This document shows, one piece after another, positions 52,465 to 61,355 of a stretch of 64,000 nucleotides of DNA (its first letter is position 1; every line of letters begins with the position of its first letter). The notes under the pieces were generated by a model. It was not told where the DNA came from and made no database searches. It saw only the letters and a list, made by a program, of their open reading frames with translations. This DNA comes from Bog-532 sp965277615 (GTDB lineage Bacteria > Actinomycetota > Actinomycetes > Streptosporangiales > Streptosporangiaceae), in contig CBDIDG010000004.1 of assembly GCA_965277615.1 (NCBI GenBank), positions 1,116,001-1,180,000 of the forward strand, in the 5' to 3' direction. The position numbers and the translations under genes were made by a program.

Positions 52465-53292
52465 TTGCCGAAGTGGATCTGCGCCACCTGCGGTAACCAC
52501 TACCCGGACACCGAGGAGCCGCCGGCGTCCTGCCTGATCTGCGCCGACGAACGGCAGTGGGTGCCCAAGTCCGGCCAGCGCTGGACCACCCACGACGAGC
52601 TGGCCGCCGAGGGGCATCCCCATAGACGGCACTGTGAATTCTGGGACGAGGAACCCGGCCTGATCGGGATCGGGGTCTCGCCGTCGGTGGGGATCGGGCA
52701 GCGGGCCCTGCTGGTGCGCACCGACCAGGGCAACCTGCTCTGGGACCCGCCCGGCTTCGTCGACGACGACGCCATCAAACGGGTCCGGGAGGCCGGTGGC
52801 CTGGTCGCGGTGACCGCCAGCCACCCGCACTTCTACGGCGCCCAGGCCGAGTGGGCTCGCGCGTTCGACGCCCAGGTGCTGGTACCCGAGGTTGACACAT
52901 CCTGGGTGACCCAGCCCGACCCGGCCATCCGGACCTGGGCCGGGCAGCTGACCGTGCTGCCCGGCGTGACGCTGGTGCAGTGCGGCGGGCACTTCCCCGG
53001 CAGCGCGGTGGTGCACTGGGCGGCGGGCGCGGGCGGGGCCGGGGCCCTGCTGACCGGGGACACGATCTTCGTCACGCCGGGCGAGGACCGGCTGTCGTTC
53101 ATCTGGAGCGCGCCGAACCGGCTGCCGCTGTCCGAGCCGCTGATCCGGGGCATCCTGGACGCGGTGCGGCCGTTCCCGTTCGACCGGATCTACGGCGGCT
53201 GGGCCCCCACCATCCGGGAGGGCGCTCGGCCGAAGCTGGAAGCCTCGGCCGAGCGCTACATCCAGTTTCTGCGGGGCGAAGCGCCCGGCTGA
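52465..53292 (+). CDS. metallo-beta-lactamase-fold protein with N-terminal zinc ribbon
   Basis: 275 residues from TTG 52465 with GGGGG upstream. The N-terminus carries CATCGNHYP...CLIC, a rubredoxin/zinc-ribbon knuckle. The MBL domain has ASHPHFYG in place of the usual HxHxDH, then CGGHFPGSAVVHW and LLTGDTIFV. The altered first metal motif suggests changed metal binding or a different reaction. It follows the VOC gene by 21 bp and is probably co-transcribed. Confidence 0.82.
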   Translation: MPKWICATCGNHYPDTEEPPASCLICADERQWVPKSGQRWTTHDELAAEGHPHRRHCEFWDEEPGLIGIGVSPSVGIGQRALLVRTDQGNLLWDPPGFVDDDAIKRVREAGGLVAVTASHPHFYGAQAEWARAFDAQVLVPEVDTSWVTQPDPAIRTWAGQLTVLPGVTLVQCGGHFPGSAVVHWAAGAGGAGALLTGDTIFVTPGEDRLSFIWSAPNRLPLSEPLIRGILDAVRPFPFDRIYGGWAPTIREGARPKLEASAERYIQFLRGEAPG

Positions 53293-53331
53293 CCGTACTT
53301 ACGCCGGGACGCCAGTTCCGCCTGAGCGCAA

Positions 53332-53349
53332 AAGTACGTCTATGTACTT
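53332..53349. promoter_or_regulatory. TetR-type operator
   Basis: Perfect inverted repeat AAGTAC-N6-GTACTT 28 bp before the TetR start; a third GTACTT half-site is at 53295-53300. Position fits autoregulation of the TetR gene at 53377. Confidence 0.6.
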
Positions 53350-53376
53350 AAGGCTTGGGACGGATACGCTAAGCGC

Positions 53377-54129
53377 GTGGTTCACACCAGGCCAGAGGCC
53401 ACCGGCGGCACCGGCGGCACCCTGGCCGACACGCATGAGGGCAAGCCCGGGCTGCCCCGCGGCCGCAGCCGGCTGCCGGCCCCCGAGGTGCAGGCGTCGC
53501 AGCGCGAGCGGCTGGTGCGGGCGGTGGTGGCGGCGGTGGCCGCGTCGGACTACGCGGTGGTGACGGTGGCCGACATCGTCCGGCGGGCGCGGGTCTCGCG
53601 CGCGGCGTTCTACACCCACTTTGCCGACAAGGAAGCCTGCTTCCTGGCCGCCGCGCGCGAAGGTGGCCGGCTGATGGACGAGCAGATCGTGGCGGCAACC
53701 CGGGGGGCCGAGACGGGCACCGCGGACGAGGCGGTGCTGCGGGTCGCGGTCCGCGGGTTCCTGACCTTCGTCACCGGGGAGCCGGAGTTCGCCAAGATCT
53801 TCTACGTCGACATGCCCGCAGCCGGGCCGCACGCCACCGAGCAGCTGGCCCGGGCCCAGCACCGGTACGCCGAGCTGAACCAGACCTGGCACGAGCGGGC
53901 CCGTATCCGGCACCCCGGCTGGCCCGCGTTGCCGTACGACGCCTACCTGGCCCTGGCCGGTGCGACCGCGGAACTGGTCCGGGGCCGGGTCCGGGCCGGG
54001 CAGATCAGCGCCGTCCCGGCCCTGGAGGACACGCTGGTCGCGCTGCATCTGGCCGTCATGACCGGTCAGCCCTGGCCGAGCGGGCCCGGCCCCGCCGCCG
54101 GCATCAGCGTCACGGAGACCGCCAGGTGA
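53377..54129 (+). CDS. TetR/AcrR-family transcriptional regulator
   Basis: 250 residues from GTG 53377. After a ~45-residue unstructured N-tail comes the helix-turn-helix domain (RERLVRAVVAAVAASDYAVVTVADIVRRARVSRAAFYTHFADKEACFLAA), then a helical ligand domain. It is convergent with the acyl-CoA ligase gene and overlaps it by 20 bases at the 3' end. An operator-like palindrome lies upstream. Confidence 0.9.
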   Translation: MVHTRPEATGGTGGTLADTHEGKPGLPRGRSRLPAPEVQASQRERLVRAVVAAVAASDYAVVTVADIVRRARVSRAAFYTHFADKEACFLAAAREGGRLMDEQIVAATRGAETGTADEAVLRVAVRGFLTFVTGEPEFAKIFYVDMPAAGPHATEQLARAQHRYAELNQTWHERARIRHPGWPALPYDAYLALAGATAELVRGRVRAGQISAVPALEDTLVALHLAVMTGQPWPSGPGPAAGISVTETAR

Positions 54130-56287
54130 TCAGGGCGTCCAGCGCCTCGACCTGATCACCGCGGACCAGCAGCGGGTTGACCTCCAGCGACTCCAGCCGG
54201 TCACCCAGGGACACGGCGACCGCGGCGATGTCCGCAATCACCTCGGCCACCCGGGCCAGGTCGGCCGGAGGCGTGCCGCGGGCGCCGCGCAGGACGGGCA
54301 GGCCGCGCAGTTCCCGCAGGGCGCCGATCACCTCGCCCGGGCTCACCGGCAGCGGGAGCAGGGCAGCGTCCCGCAGGACCTCGACCCAGATCCCGCCCAG
54401 GCCCACCGCCAGCATCAGGCCCCAGGCCGGGTCGCGGACGATCCCGGTGATCAGCTCGACCCCGCCGGTCCGGTACGGCTGGACCAGCACCGGGCCACCG
54501 TCCGCGACCGCTGCGACCTCGCGGTAGGCGGCCCGGACCGCGGCTTCATCCCCCAGGTTGAGCCGGACCCCGCCGGTGTCGCTCTTGTGGGCCAGACCGC
54601 CCGCCTTGACCACCACCGGGTAGCCCAGCTCGGCCGCGGCGGCCGCCGCGGCCGCTTCGTCACCGGCCGGGCGGTGCGGCACCACCGGCACGCCGCAGCG
54701 GCCCAGCAAGCCCGCGGCGCGATCCTCGGCCCAGATCCCGCCCGGCTCGATCCCGGCCTCGATCTCAGGGACCTCGATTTCAGGGGCCTCGGTCCCGCTG
54801 ATACCGGCCGGTGCGTAGGCAGGCGGGGGCGCCGCCGCACGGTAGGCCCGGAACCACCGGACGGCGGCGCCGATGGCGGTCAGCCCGTGCTCGATGCCAC
54901 CGGCCACTGGCGGGTACCCGGCCTCGGCCAGCATCCGGCGGCCGACCGGGGTGATGTCGGTCAGCGCATTACTGACCACCACCACCGGCCGCGGGGAAGC
55001 GGCGATCCGGCGCGCGTTGGCCTCGAGCACGGCCCGGAACAGGGCCGGGTCGGCCGGTTCGTCCCGCACCGGGTCGGCCAGCAGCAGCACCACGTCCAGG
55101 CCGGGGTCGGCGACCACGATCTCCAGCGCCCGGCCCAGCAGCGTCCGGTCCACCACGACGTAGCCGGTGACGTCGAGCGGGTTGGCCACGTCGGCGAACG
55201 CGGGCAGCATGGCCTTGAGCGCGGCCGTGGTGGCGGGCGCGAACGGCGGCAGGGCCAGGCCCTCGTCGTCGGCCCGGTCGGCGATGATCTCGGACGCGCC
55301 GCCGGACGGGGTGACCACGCCCAGCCGGTTCCCGCGCAGCAGCCCGGCCTGGGCGGCCCGCCCGTCCCGGGTCAGCTCGGCCAGCACCCCGGCCGTGATG
55401 ATCAGGTCCTCCAGGGACCGGACCCGGGCCACGCCCAGCCGCCGGAACACGCTGTCGATCACCGCGTCGTCGCCAGTCAGCGCGCCGGTGTGGGCCTGGG
55501 CGGTGTGCTGGGCGGTGACGCTGCGGCCGACCTTGAGGGCCACGATCGGCTTACCCGCGGCCAGCGCCCGGCGGGCCACCGCGGCGAATTCGGCCGGCTG
55601 CCGGATGGACTCCAGGAACAGCGCGATGACCTGGGTGGCCGGGTCGTCGACCAGGTAATCCACCAGGTCGGTCACCGACAGCAGGGACTCGTTGCCCATC
55701 GACACCAGCAGGCTGATGCCCAGGTTGCGGGCCTGGGCGAAGCTGAGCACGGCGCTGGCCAGGCCGCCGCTCTGCAGCACCACCCCGACCGGGCCGCGCA
55801 GCAGCGGCACCGGGATCGGCAGCCCGTAAGGCGTGATCCCGGCGGCCGCGTTGATATAGCCGTTGCCGTTAGGGCCGAGCACGGTCAGCCCGCGCTCGCG
55901 GGCGAAGGCGACGATCTCGGCCTCCCGCCGGGCCCCTTCCGGGCCGGTCTCGCCGAACCCGGCGGTCAGGATGACGAAGGCCCGCACGCCGGCGTCGGCG
56001 CCCTCCCGCAGGACGTCCAGCACCACGCCGGTGGGCACCATGACGTAGGCCAGGTCCACCGGGCCCGGCAGGCCGGCCAGGGTCCGGTGGGCCCGCTCGC
56101 CGTGCACCACCTCGGTCCGCGGGTTGACCAGGTACACCGGCCCGCCGAACTCGTGCAGCCGCAGATTGGCGTGCGTGTTGGCCGACCAGCCGGACTTGTC
56201 GGTCGCACCGACCAGGGCGATCGAGCGCGGGTGAAAGAGCGACCTCAGGCCGGTGGCATCGTTGCCCCCCGGCGGCGGGGGGCTCAC
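54110..56287 (-). CDS. ADP-forming acyl/acetate-CoA ligase (fused alpha-beta)
   Basis: 725 residues from GTG 56287, inside the preceding stop (GTGA). Order: CoA-binding domain (FHPRSIALVGATDKSGWSANT), two succinyl-CoA-ligase-like domains with the phospho-His loop AHTGALTGDDAVID, and a C-terminal ATP-grasp domain (LGYPVVVKAGGLAHKSDTGGVRLNL). It makes acyl-CoA from acid, ATP and CoA, or runs in reverse. A Glu/Pro/Ile stretch (EVPEIEVPEIEAGIE) before the ATP-grasp domain comes from 15-bp repeats. Coupled with an acyl-CoA dehydrogenase. Confidence 0.9.
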   Translation of the reverse strand: MSPPPPGGNDATGLRSLFHPRSIALVGATDKSGWSANTHANLRLHEFGGPVYLVNPRTEVVHGERAHRTLAGLPGPVDLAYVMVPTGVVLDVLREGADAGVRAFVILTAGFGETGPEGARREAEIVAFARERGLTVLGPNGNGYINAAAGITPYGLPIPVPLLRGPVGVVLQSGGLASAVLSFAQARNLGISLLVSMGNESLLSVTDLVDYLVDDPATQVIALFLESIRQPAEFAAVARRALAAGKPIVALKVGRSVTAQHTAQAHTGALTGDDAVIDSVFRRLGVARVRSLEDLIITAGVLAELTRDGRAAQAGLLRGNRLGVVTPSGGASEIIADRADDEGLALPPFAPATTAALKAMLPAFADVANPLDVTGYVVVDRTLLGRALEIVVADPGLDVVLLLADPVRDEPADPALFRAVLEANARRIAASPRPVVVVSNALTDITPVGRRMLAEAGYPPVAGGIEHGLTAIGAAVRWFRAYRAAAPPPAYAPAGISGTEAPEIEVPEIEAGIEPGGIWAEDRAAGLLGRCGVPVVPHRPAGDEAAAAAAAAELGYPVVVKAGGLAHKSDTGGVRLNLGDEAAVRAAYREVAAVADGGPVLVQPYRTGGVELITGIVRDPAWGLMLAVGLGGIWVEVLRDAALLPLPVSPGEVIGALRELRGLPVLRGARGTPPADLARVAEVIADIAAVAVSLGDRLESLEVNPLLVRGDQVEALDALITWRSP
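54757..54801 (-). repeat. 15-bp minisatellite in the CoA ligase linker
   Basis: Plus-strand units CCTCGATCTCAGGGA (54757-54771), CCTCGATTTCAGGGG (54772-54786) and CCTCGGTCCCGCTGA (54787-54801), preceded by a related GGCTCGATCCCGG. They encode the acidic five-residue-period linker. Confidence 0.7.
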
Positions 56288-57441
56288 TCCCCGATGCCGC
56301 CCAGCTTGACGTGACCCTTGAGCAGGTTGCGGGCGATGGTGCGCCGCTGGATCTCGTCCGTGCCCTCGTAGATGCGCAGCAGTCGCAGCTCGCGGTACCA
56401 GCGCTCGACCGGCAGTTCCTTGGTGTAGCCCATGCCGCCGTGGATCTGCATGACCCGGTCGACGACCTGGTTGGCCATGATCGCGCCGTCCAGCTTGGCG
56501 ATGGAGGAGGCGTGCCGGCCGTCCAGGCCGTGCTCGACCCGCCAGGCCGCCAGCAGCGTGAGCCACTTGGTGCTCTCGATGTCCACCGCGGAGTCGGCGA
56601 TCTGCCACTGAATGGCCTGGTAGTCGGCGATCGGGTGGCCCATCGAGACCCGGATCTTGGCGTAGTCGATGGCCATCTGGAGCAGCCGTTCGGCCGCGCC
56701 GATGGCCCGGGCCGGGATCAGGTAGCGGCCCTGCCGGATCCACTGCATGGCCAGCTCGAAGCCCTTACCCGGCTCACCGAGCATGGCCGACGCCGGCACC
56801 CGGACGTCTTCGAAGACCAGCGCGGCCGGCCCCCACTCCCCCATGGTCGGGATCGGCTCGGACTTCCAGCCCATGTCGCGGTCGACGATGAAGCAAGTGA
56901 TGCCGGCGTCCGGCACGACCGCGAACACCATCACGAAGTCGGCCTCGTTGCCGTTGGTGATGAACGTCTTCTCGCCATTGATGACGTAGTCGCCGCCGTC
57001 AGGCTTGGCCGAGGCGCGGATGTTCCGCGCGTCCGAGCCTGCGCCCGGCTCGGTGATGGCGAAGCAGGAGCGCCGGTCGCCCTCGATGGTGGGGATGAGA
57101 TAGCGCTGCTTCTGTTCTTCGTTGGCCGCGTAGAGGATGTTGTCGGCGTAGCCGCCGAACGAGAACGGCACGAACGTCCGGCCGGTCTCCATCATCAAGA
57201 TCGCGGACATGACCGCGCCGAGGTTCATGCCGCCGTACTCCTCGGGCGTGTTCACGCCCCAGAACCCGCTGCGCCGGGCCTTGGCCTGCAGGTCGCGCAG
57301 CACGGACCGGTCGAGCCCGGGCTGCCCGGCGCGCTCGTTGCGCAGCACTTCCGGCTCCAGCGGCATGACTTCCTTCTCGATGAAGGAGCGCACGGTGTCG
57401 CGGATCTGCCGTTCCTCGTCGCTGAGCGAGAAGTCAACCAT
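56284..57441 (-). CDS. acyl-CoA dehydrogenase
   Basis: 385 residues, standard length. FAD/substrate motifs: CFAITEPGAGSDARNIRASA, INGEKTFITNGNEADFVMVF, VRVPASAMLGEPGKGFELAM, and YEGTDEIQRRTIARNLL with the usual region of the catalytic base. FAD-dependent alpha,beta-dehydrogenation of an acyl-CoA. The linked CoA ligase could supply its substrate. ATG start behind AAAGGTCGTC. Confidence 0.94.
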   Translation of the reverse strand: MVDFSLSDEERQIRDTVRSFIEKEVMPLEPEVLRNERAGQPGLDRSVLRDLQAKARRSGFWGVNTPEEYGGMNLGAVMSAILMMETGRTFVPFSFGGYADNILYAANEEQKQRYLIPTIEGDRRSCFAITEPGAGSDARNIRASAKPDGGDYVINGEKTFITNGNEADFVMVFAVVPDAGITCFIVDRDMGWKSEPIPTMGEWGPAALVFEDVRVPASAMLGEPGKGFELAMQWIRQGRYLIPARAIGAAERLLQMAIDYAKIRVSMGHPIADYQAIQWQIADSAVDIESTKWLTLLAAWRVEHGLDGRHASSIAKLDGAIMANQVVDRVMQIHGGMGYTKELPVERWYRELRLLRIYEGTDEIQRRTIARNLLKGHVKLGGIGE

Positions 57442-57569
57442 CGGCCTGACGACCTTTCTGCGTTCGTCTTACTGGGTCCGTCTTACTGGGTCTGACTCTA
57501 TTTCTGGAATCATGCTCTAGTTCTTATACGAGGCTGACGGCGGCCCCGCGACTTGTCAACGCCGGCTGG

Positions 57570-58100
57570 TCAGGCCGGGTAGTTCGCGGTCCGGGCGAAC
57601 TCGACGTCGGGCAGGGCGACCTCGCGGCCCTGGTCGTCGACGAAGCCGACGTGCAGCGGCCGGCCCGAGTCACGGGCGCGCCGGTCCACGGTGGGGCCGC
57701 CGGGCGGCGGCAGGTGCTCGTCCCCCCACTGCTGCAGCGAGCCCAGCACGACCTGGAGCTCCCGGCCGGCCGGGGTGAGCTGGTAGGCGTACCGGGCCCG
57801 GCGACCCGGCTCCTGGTAGGGCTCGCGGGTCAGCACGCCGGCCTCGGTCAGCGTGGCCAACCGCTCGGTGAGCACGTCCGGGGCGACGCCCAGCCGGTCG
57901 CGAAACTCGGAGAACCGGGTCACGCCGAAAAACGCCTCCCGCAGGATCAGGAACGTCCAGCGCTCGCCGAGCACACACAAGCTGCGCGCGATCGAGCACA
58001 TCAGCTCGGGCGGTGTGGCCGCAGCCGGCTCCAGCAGTGATTCCACCGTCGCCTTCTGCGGGGAGGTCCTGGCCGGCCTGCGCGGTGACTCCATCGGCAT
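57570..58100 (-). CDS. HxlR-family transcriptional regulator
   Basis: 176 residues. CSIARSLCVLGERWTFLILREAFFGVTRFSEFRDRLGVAPDVLTERLATLTEAGVLTREPYQ is the HxlR winged helix; the N-terminal Cys before SIARSL is where redox- or aldehyde-sensing Cys sits in some HxlR proteins. The ~60-residue C-terminal extension (RARDSGRPLHVGFVDDQGREV) is found in a larger subgroup. Divergent from an SDR oxidoreductase with operator-like repeats between. Confidence 0.92.
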   Translation of the reverse strand: MPMESPRRPARTSPQKATVESLLEPAAATPPELMCSIARSLCVLGERWTFLILREAFFGVTRFSEFRDRLGVAPDVLTERLATLTEAGVLTREPYQEPGRRARYAYQLTPAGRELQVVLGSLQQWGDEHLPPPGGPTVDRRARDSGRPLHVGFVDDQGREVALPDVEFARTANYPA

Positions 58101-58115
58101 GATCCCATCCTACCC

Positions 58116-58162
58116 CTGAGTTGCCATTTCCAACTCAGCCAGCTAGGTTGGTTTTACCAACT
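58116..58162. promoter_or_regulatory. HxlR operator pair
   Basis: Perfect inverted repeat CTGAGTTG-N7-CAACTCAG (58116-58138), then GGTTGG-TTTTA-CCAACT (58146-58162), whose arms share the GTTGG/CCAAC core. They lie between the divergent HxlR and SDR genes, so control of both is likely. Confidence 0.65.
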
Positions 58163-58206
58163 CAGCGAGGAACGCTGGGCGATGATTGAGCAAGCCGGAG
58201 GTCAGC

Positions 58207-58905
58207 ATGCAGATCGAGGGAAGTACGGCGCTGGTGACGGGGGCCAACCGCGGGCTCGGGCGGCGGTTCGCCGAGGAGCTGGTGGCGCGCGGGGCCAAGG
58301 TCTACGCCGGGGCCCGCAACCCAGAGTCGGTCGACCTGGCCGGGGTGACGCCGATCGCGCTGGACATCACCGACCCGGCATCGGTTGAAGCGGCCGCCGC
58401 GGCCACCGGCGACGTCAGCCTGCTGATCAACAACGCCGGGTCGGCCACCGGGGCCGGGCTGCTCGACGGCTCGCTGGACGACATCAAGCTGGAGCTGGAC
58501 ACGCACTTCTTCGGCACGCTCGCGGTGACCCGGGCGTTCGCCCCCCAGCTGGCGGCGGCGGGCGGCGGCGCGGTGCTGAACGTGCTGTCTGTGCTGTCCT
58601 GGGTCAGCTTCCCGGCCATCGGGGCCTACTCCGCGGCCAAGGCGGCGGAGTGGTCGCTGACCAACGCGCTGCGGCAGGAGCTGGCCGGCCAGGGCACCCA
58701 GGTCACCGGGCTGCACGTCGGGTACATGGACACCGACATGGCCCGGCACGTCACCGCGCCCAAGACCGACCCGGCCTTGGTGGCCAAGCTGGCCCTGGAC
58801 GGCGTGGCCGCCGGGCAGTTCGAGGTAGTGGCGGACGAGGTCAGCCAGCAGGTACAGCGCGGCCTGGCCGGTGGCGTGGCCGCGCTGTACCCGGCGCTCG
58901 GCTGA
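58207..58905 (+). CDS. short-chain dehydrogenase/reductase
   Basis: 232 residues from ATG 58207, with GGAGG upstream; TTG 58186 is a poorer start. TALVTGANRGLGRRFAEELV (NAD(P) site), LLINNAGSATGAG, VLNVLSVLSWVSFPAIGAYSAAKAAEWSL (Ser and YxxxK catalytic residues). A classical SDR that acts on an alcohol or carbonyl; substrate unknown. Probably induced via the divergent HxlR regulator. Confidence 0.93.
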   Translation: MQIEGSTALVTGANRGLGRRFAEELVARGAKVYAGARNPESVDLAGVTPIALDITDPASVEAAAAATGDVSLLINNAGSATGAGLLDGSLDDIKLELDTHFFGTLAVTRAFAPQLAAAGGGAVLNVLSVLSWVSFPAIGAYSAAKAAEWSLTNALRQELAGQGTQVTGLHVGYMDTDMARHVTAPKTDPALVAKLALDGVAAGQFEVVADEVSQQVQRGLAGGVAALYPALG

Positions 58906-58912
58906 GCGAGGG

Positions 58913-59965
58913 TCAGCCAAGACGCCGGCGGGTCCACCAGAAGCAGGCCCAGGCCAGGAGGATGGCGGCGGTGAGGTAGATGCCGAACTCCAGGGCCTGG
59001 AAGGCCCAGTACCGGTTGGCCGGCTGGTAGACGGTCACCTGCTTCAGGTGCTTGGCGGCCAGCGCCTGAAAGCATTCCTGGGGGCCGCCACCGTTGCCGC
59101 CGCCGTTCGGCCCGGGGCAGCTCGACGGCAGCGTGCCAAGGTTGGCGGACCCGGCCTGGTTGAAGACATCGCTGGAGTAGACCCAGGCGCCGGGCATGTT
59201 CGGCGACTGCGCGTCCACCCGGACGTTGGTGCCGTTCTGATTCGTAGTGAGGCCGTCGATGGCGGCGGCGGTGACCGTGCTGGTGGTACGAACCGGGGTG
59301 ATCAGGTTCGGGCGGATCACCAGCGGGAAGGCGATCTGGACCGCGATGATCACAGCCAGGGTGATCCCCATGGCCGGGACGGTGCGCCGGACCATCAGCC
59401 CGACCAGCACGCCGAACGCGAACGCGAACGCCGCGTAGCCGATGGGCGCGATCCCCCGGGTGCCGAAGTCCAGCGGGAAGAACCGGCTTTGGAAACCCCC
59501 AGCCCCCTGGAGATCGGCGGCACGGTCGATCGGGCTGGCCCACCAGCCCAGGATCAGGCTGAGCAGGCCGGCCATGGCCATGCTGGTCAGGCCGAGAATC
59601 CCGAGTTTGACCGTCAGCCAGTGCTCGCGGGTGACGGTCTGGTTCCAGGCCAGCCGGAACGTGCCGGTCTCCAGCTCGCGGGCGATCAGCGGCGCGCCCC
59701 AGAACAGGCCGATCACCGCGGGCAGCAGCACGATGAGCAGCGCCCCGAGCAGGTAGACCAGATGGTAAGGCGGGTCTCCGGCCAGCTGGTTGAGGAAGTT
59801 GCCGGCGTCCCCGCTGCAGTTGCGCTGGCAGGCGGCGAACGTGCTGGCCCGGTACAACGTGACCAGGTGCGGGCCGGTGATGGCCAGGATCAGGCCGAAG
59901 ACGGCCAGGATGGCCGCCATCACCACGGTCTGGGTCCGGGCCTGGCGCCAGGTGAGCCAGATCAT
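58913..59965 (-). CDS. ABC transporter permease (ABC-2/YtrC-like)
   Basis: 350 residues. Starts MIWLTWRQARTQTVVMAAILAVFGLIL, a common opening of GntR-linked actinobacterial permeases. About six helices with a large extracytoplasmic loop between helices 5 and 6 containing a Cys-bearing segment (SSCPGPNGGGNGGG). The start overlaps the ATPase stop (ATGA). It probably exports a compound sensed as an envelope stress; no cargo is identifiable. Confidence 0.88.
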   Translation of the reverse strand: MIWLTWRQARTQTVVMAAILAVFGLILAITGPHLVTLYRASTFAACQRNCSGDAGNFLNQLAGDPPYHLVYLLGALLIVLLPAVIGLFWGAPLIARELETGTFRLAWNQTVTREHWLTVKLGILGLTSMAMAGLLSLILGWWASPIDRAADLQGAGGFQSRFFPLDFGTRGIAPIGYAAFAFAFGVLVGLMVRRTVPAMGITLAVIIAVQIAFPLVIRPNLITPVRTTSTVTAAAIDGLTTNQNGTNVRVDAQSPNMPGAWVYSSDVFNQAGSANLGTLPSSCPGPNGGGNGGGPQECFQALAAKHLKQVTVYQPANRYWAFQALEFGIYLTAAILLAWACFWWTRRRLG

Positions 59966-60855
59966 CGCTGTACCTCCAGCACAGGCCGGCGGCCACGGGC
60001 CGCGTCGCTGGCCTGGCTCATGTAGGCCAGCACCAGGTCCTCCAGGTTGAGCTGCTCGACGGTCCAGGCCGGATCGAGCACGGGATGACGGCTCTGCACG
60101 ATCATCGTGCTCTGCCGGTCGGTGTGGCTGGCCTGGATGACCTGCTGGTCGCTGGGCAGCGAGGCGGGGTCCCGGCGCGGTCCGATCAGCCGGTGGTGGC
60201 TGGCGATCAGCCCGTCCACGTCGCCCGCGATCTGCACCCGTGAGGCCGCGAGCACGACGAGGTAGTCACAGACCCGTTCCAGGTCATTGACCAGGTGGGA
60301 GGAGAGGATCACGCTGACCTCCCACTCGGCCACCGCTTCCATCAGGTCCTGCAGGAACTCACGTCGGGCCAGCGGGTCCAGGCTGGCCACCGGCTCGTCC
60401 AGGATCAGCAGCCGAGGCCGCTTGGCCAGGGCCAGGGTCAGGGCGAGCTGGGCCCGCTGTCCCCCGGACAGCTTGCCCGCCCGCTGGCCGGGATCCAGGT
60501 CGAGCCGCTCGATGCGGTGCTCGGCGTAGGCGGCGTCCCAGCCGGGGTTGAGGTGAGCGCCGAAGCGCAGATGATCGGCCACGCTCAGGCCGGCGTAGAC
60601 CGGGGTGTCCTGAGCCACGAAACCGACCTGGGCCAGCTGATCCGGCCCGCCGTCGGGCCGGCCGTCCAGCACGGTGATCGTGCCGGCGTCCGGGGTCAGC
60701 AGGCCCACGGCCAGGTTGAGCAGGGTTGACTTGCCGGCCCCGTTCGGGCCGACCAGGCCGGCGACCCGGCCTTCGGGGATCTCCAGCGTGCAATCGCTCA
60801 GCGCCCACCGTTGCCGATAGCGCTTGCCGAGCCCGCTGGCGTGCAGGGCGGTCAT
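59962..60855 (-). CDS. ABC transporter ATP-binding protein
   Basis: 297 residues. Walker A GPNGAGKSTLLNLAVG, Q-loop FVAQDTPVYAG, signature LSGGQRAQLALTLAL, Walker B LLILDEPVASLDP, switch His SSHLVNDLER. C-terminal ~80 residues are a subfamily-specific extension. Overlaps the GntR and permease genes by four bases each, giving a three-gene operon. Confidence 0.94.
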   Translation of the reverse strand: MTALHASGLGKRYRQRWALSDCTLEIPEGRVAGLVGPNGAGKSTLLNLAVGLLTPDAGTITVLDGRPDGGPDQLAQVGFVAQDTPVYAGLSVADHLRFGAHLNPGWDAAYAEHRIERLDLDPGQRAGKLSGGQRAQLALTLALAKRPRLLILDEPVASLDPLARREFLQDLMEAVAEWEVSVILSSHLVNDLERVCDYLVVLAASRVQIAGDVDGLIASHHRLIGPRRDPASLPSDQQVIQASHTDRQSTMIVQSRHPVLDPAWTVEQLNLEDLVLAYMSQASDAARGRRPVLEVQR

Positions 60856-61250
60856 GCTATGTCCTCCTCGGATGAAGCTGTGGAACGAAAGGTGGTGAGG
60901 AACAGCGCCTCGATGCTTTCCTCGTCCATCCCGGAGCGGCGCGCCTTACCGAGCCAGCGATTTAGTTCCCGGCGCAGTGGCTCCTGGGCCGCGACCGAGG
61001 CCCCACTCAATGTCCCGGTGATGAACGTGCCGCGGCCGGGCCGGGCTGCGGCCAGCCCCTGGTACTCCAATTCGCGGTAGGCCTTGAGCACCGTGTTGGG
61101 GTTGATGGCCAGCCCGGCGGCCACGTCCTTGACCGTCGGCAGCTGGTCGCCCTCGCGCAGCACGTCCAGCCGCAGCGCGTGCCGCACCTGGTGGATGAGC
61201 TGCAGGTACGGGGCCACGCCGGAACGGGCGTCCAGGTGAAACTCGATCAC
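60852..61250 (-). CDS. GntR-family regulator, YtrA subfamily
   Basis: 132 residues. GntR winged helix SGVAPYLQLIHQVRHALRLDVLREGDQLPTVKDVAAGLAINPNTVLKAYRELEYQGLAAARPGRGTFIT, followed by a short helical tail of YtrA type. It heads the ABC operon and probably represses it until an envelope-active compound is present. Confidence 0.93.
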   Translation of the reverse strand: MIEFHLDARSGVAPYLQLIHQVRHALRLDVLREGDQLPTVKDVAAGLAINPNTVLKAYRELEYQGLAAARPGRGTFITGTLSGASVAAQEPLRRELNRWLGKARRSGMDEESIEALFLTTFRSTASSEEDIA

Positions 61251-61264
61251 CTATAACCTCTATT

Positions 61265-61290
61265 CATCTAGGCTCCTAGCACATTAGATG
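61265..61290. promoter_or_regulatory. candidate GntR/YtrA operator
   Basis: Nested inverted repeats: CTAGG-CT-CCTAG (61268-61279), and CATCTA (61265-61270) with TAGATG (61285-61290). The site is 15 bp upstream of the GntR start, in an AT-rich gap shared with the divergent GH15-like gene. Confidence 0.5.
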
Positions 61291-61355
61291 GTTACGGTGA
61301 CGTACCTGTCAAGGCCTAATCCGTCATCGGCGCCTGCCAGCGGTAAGATCCAGGC

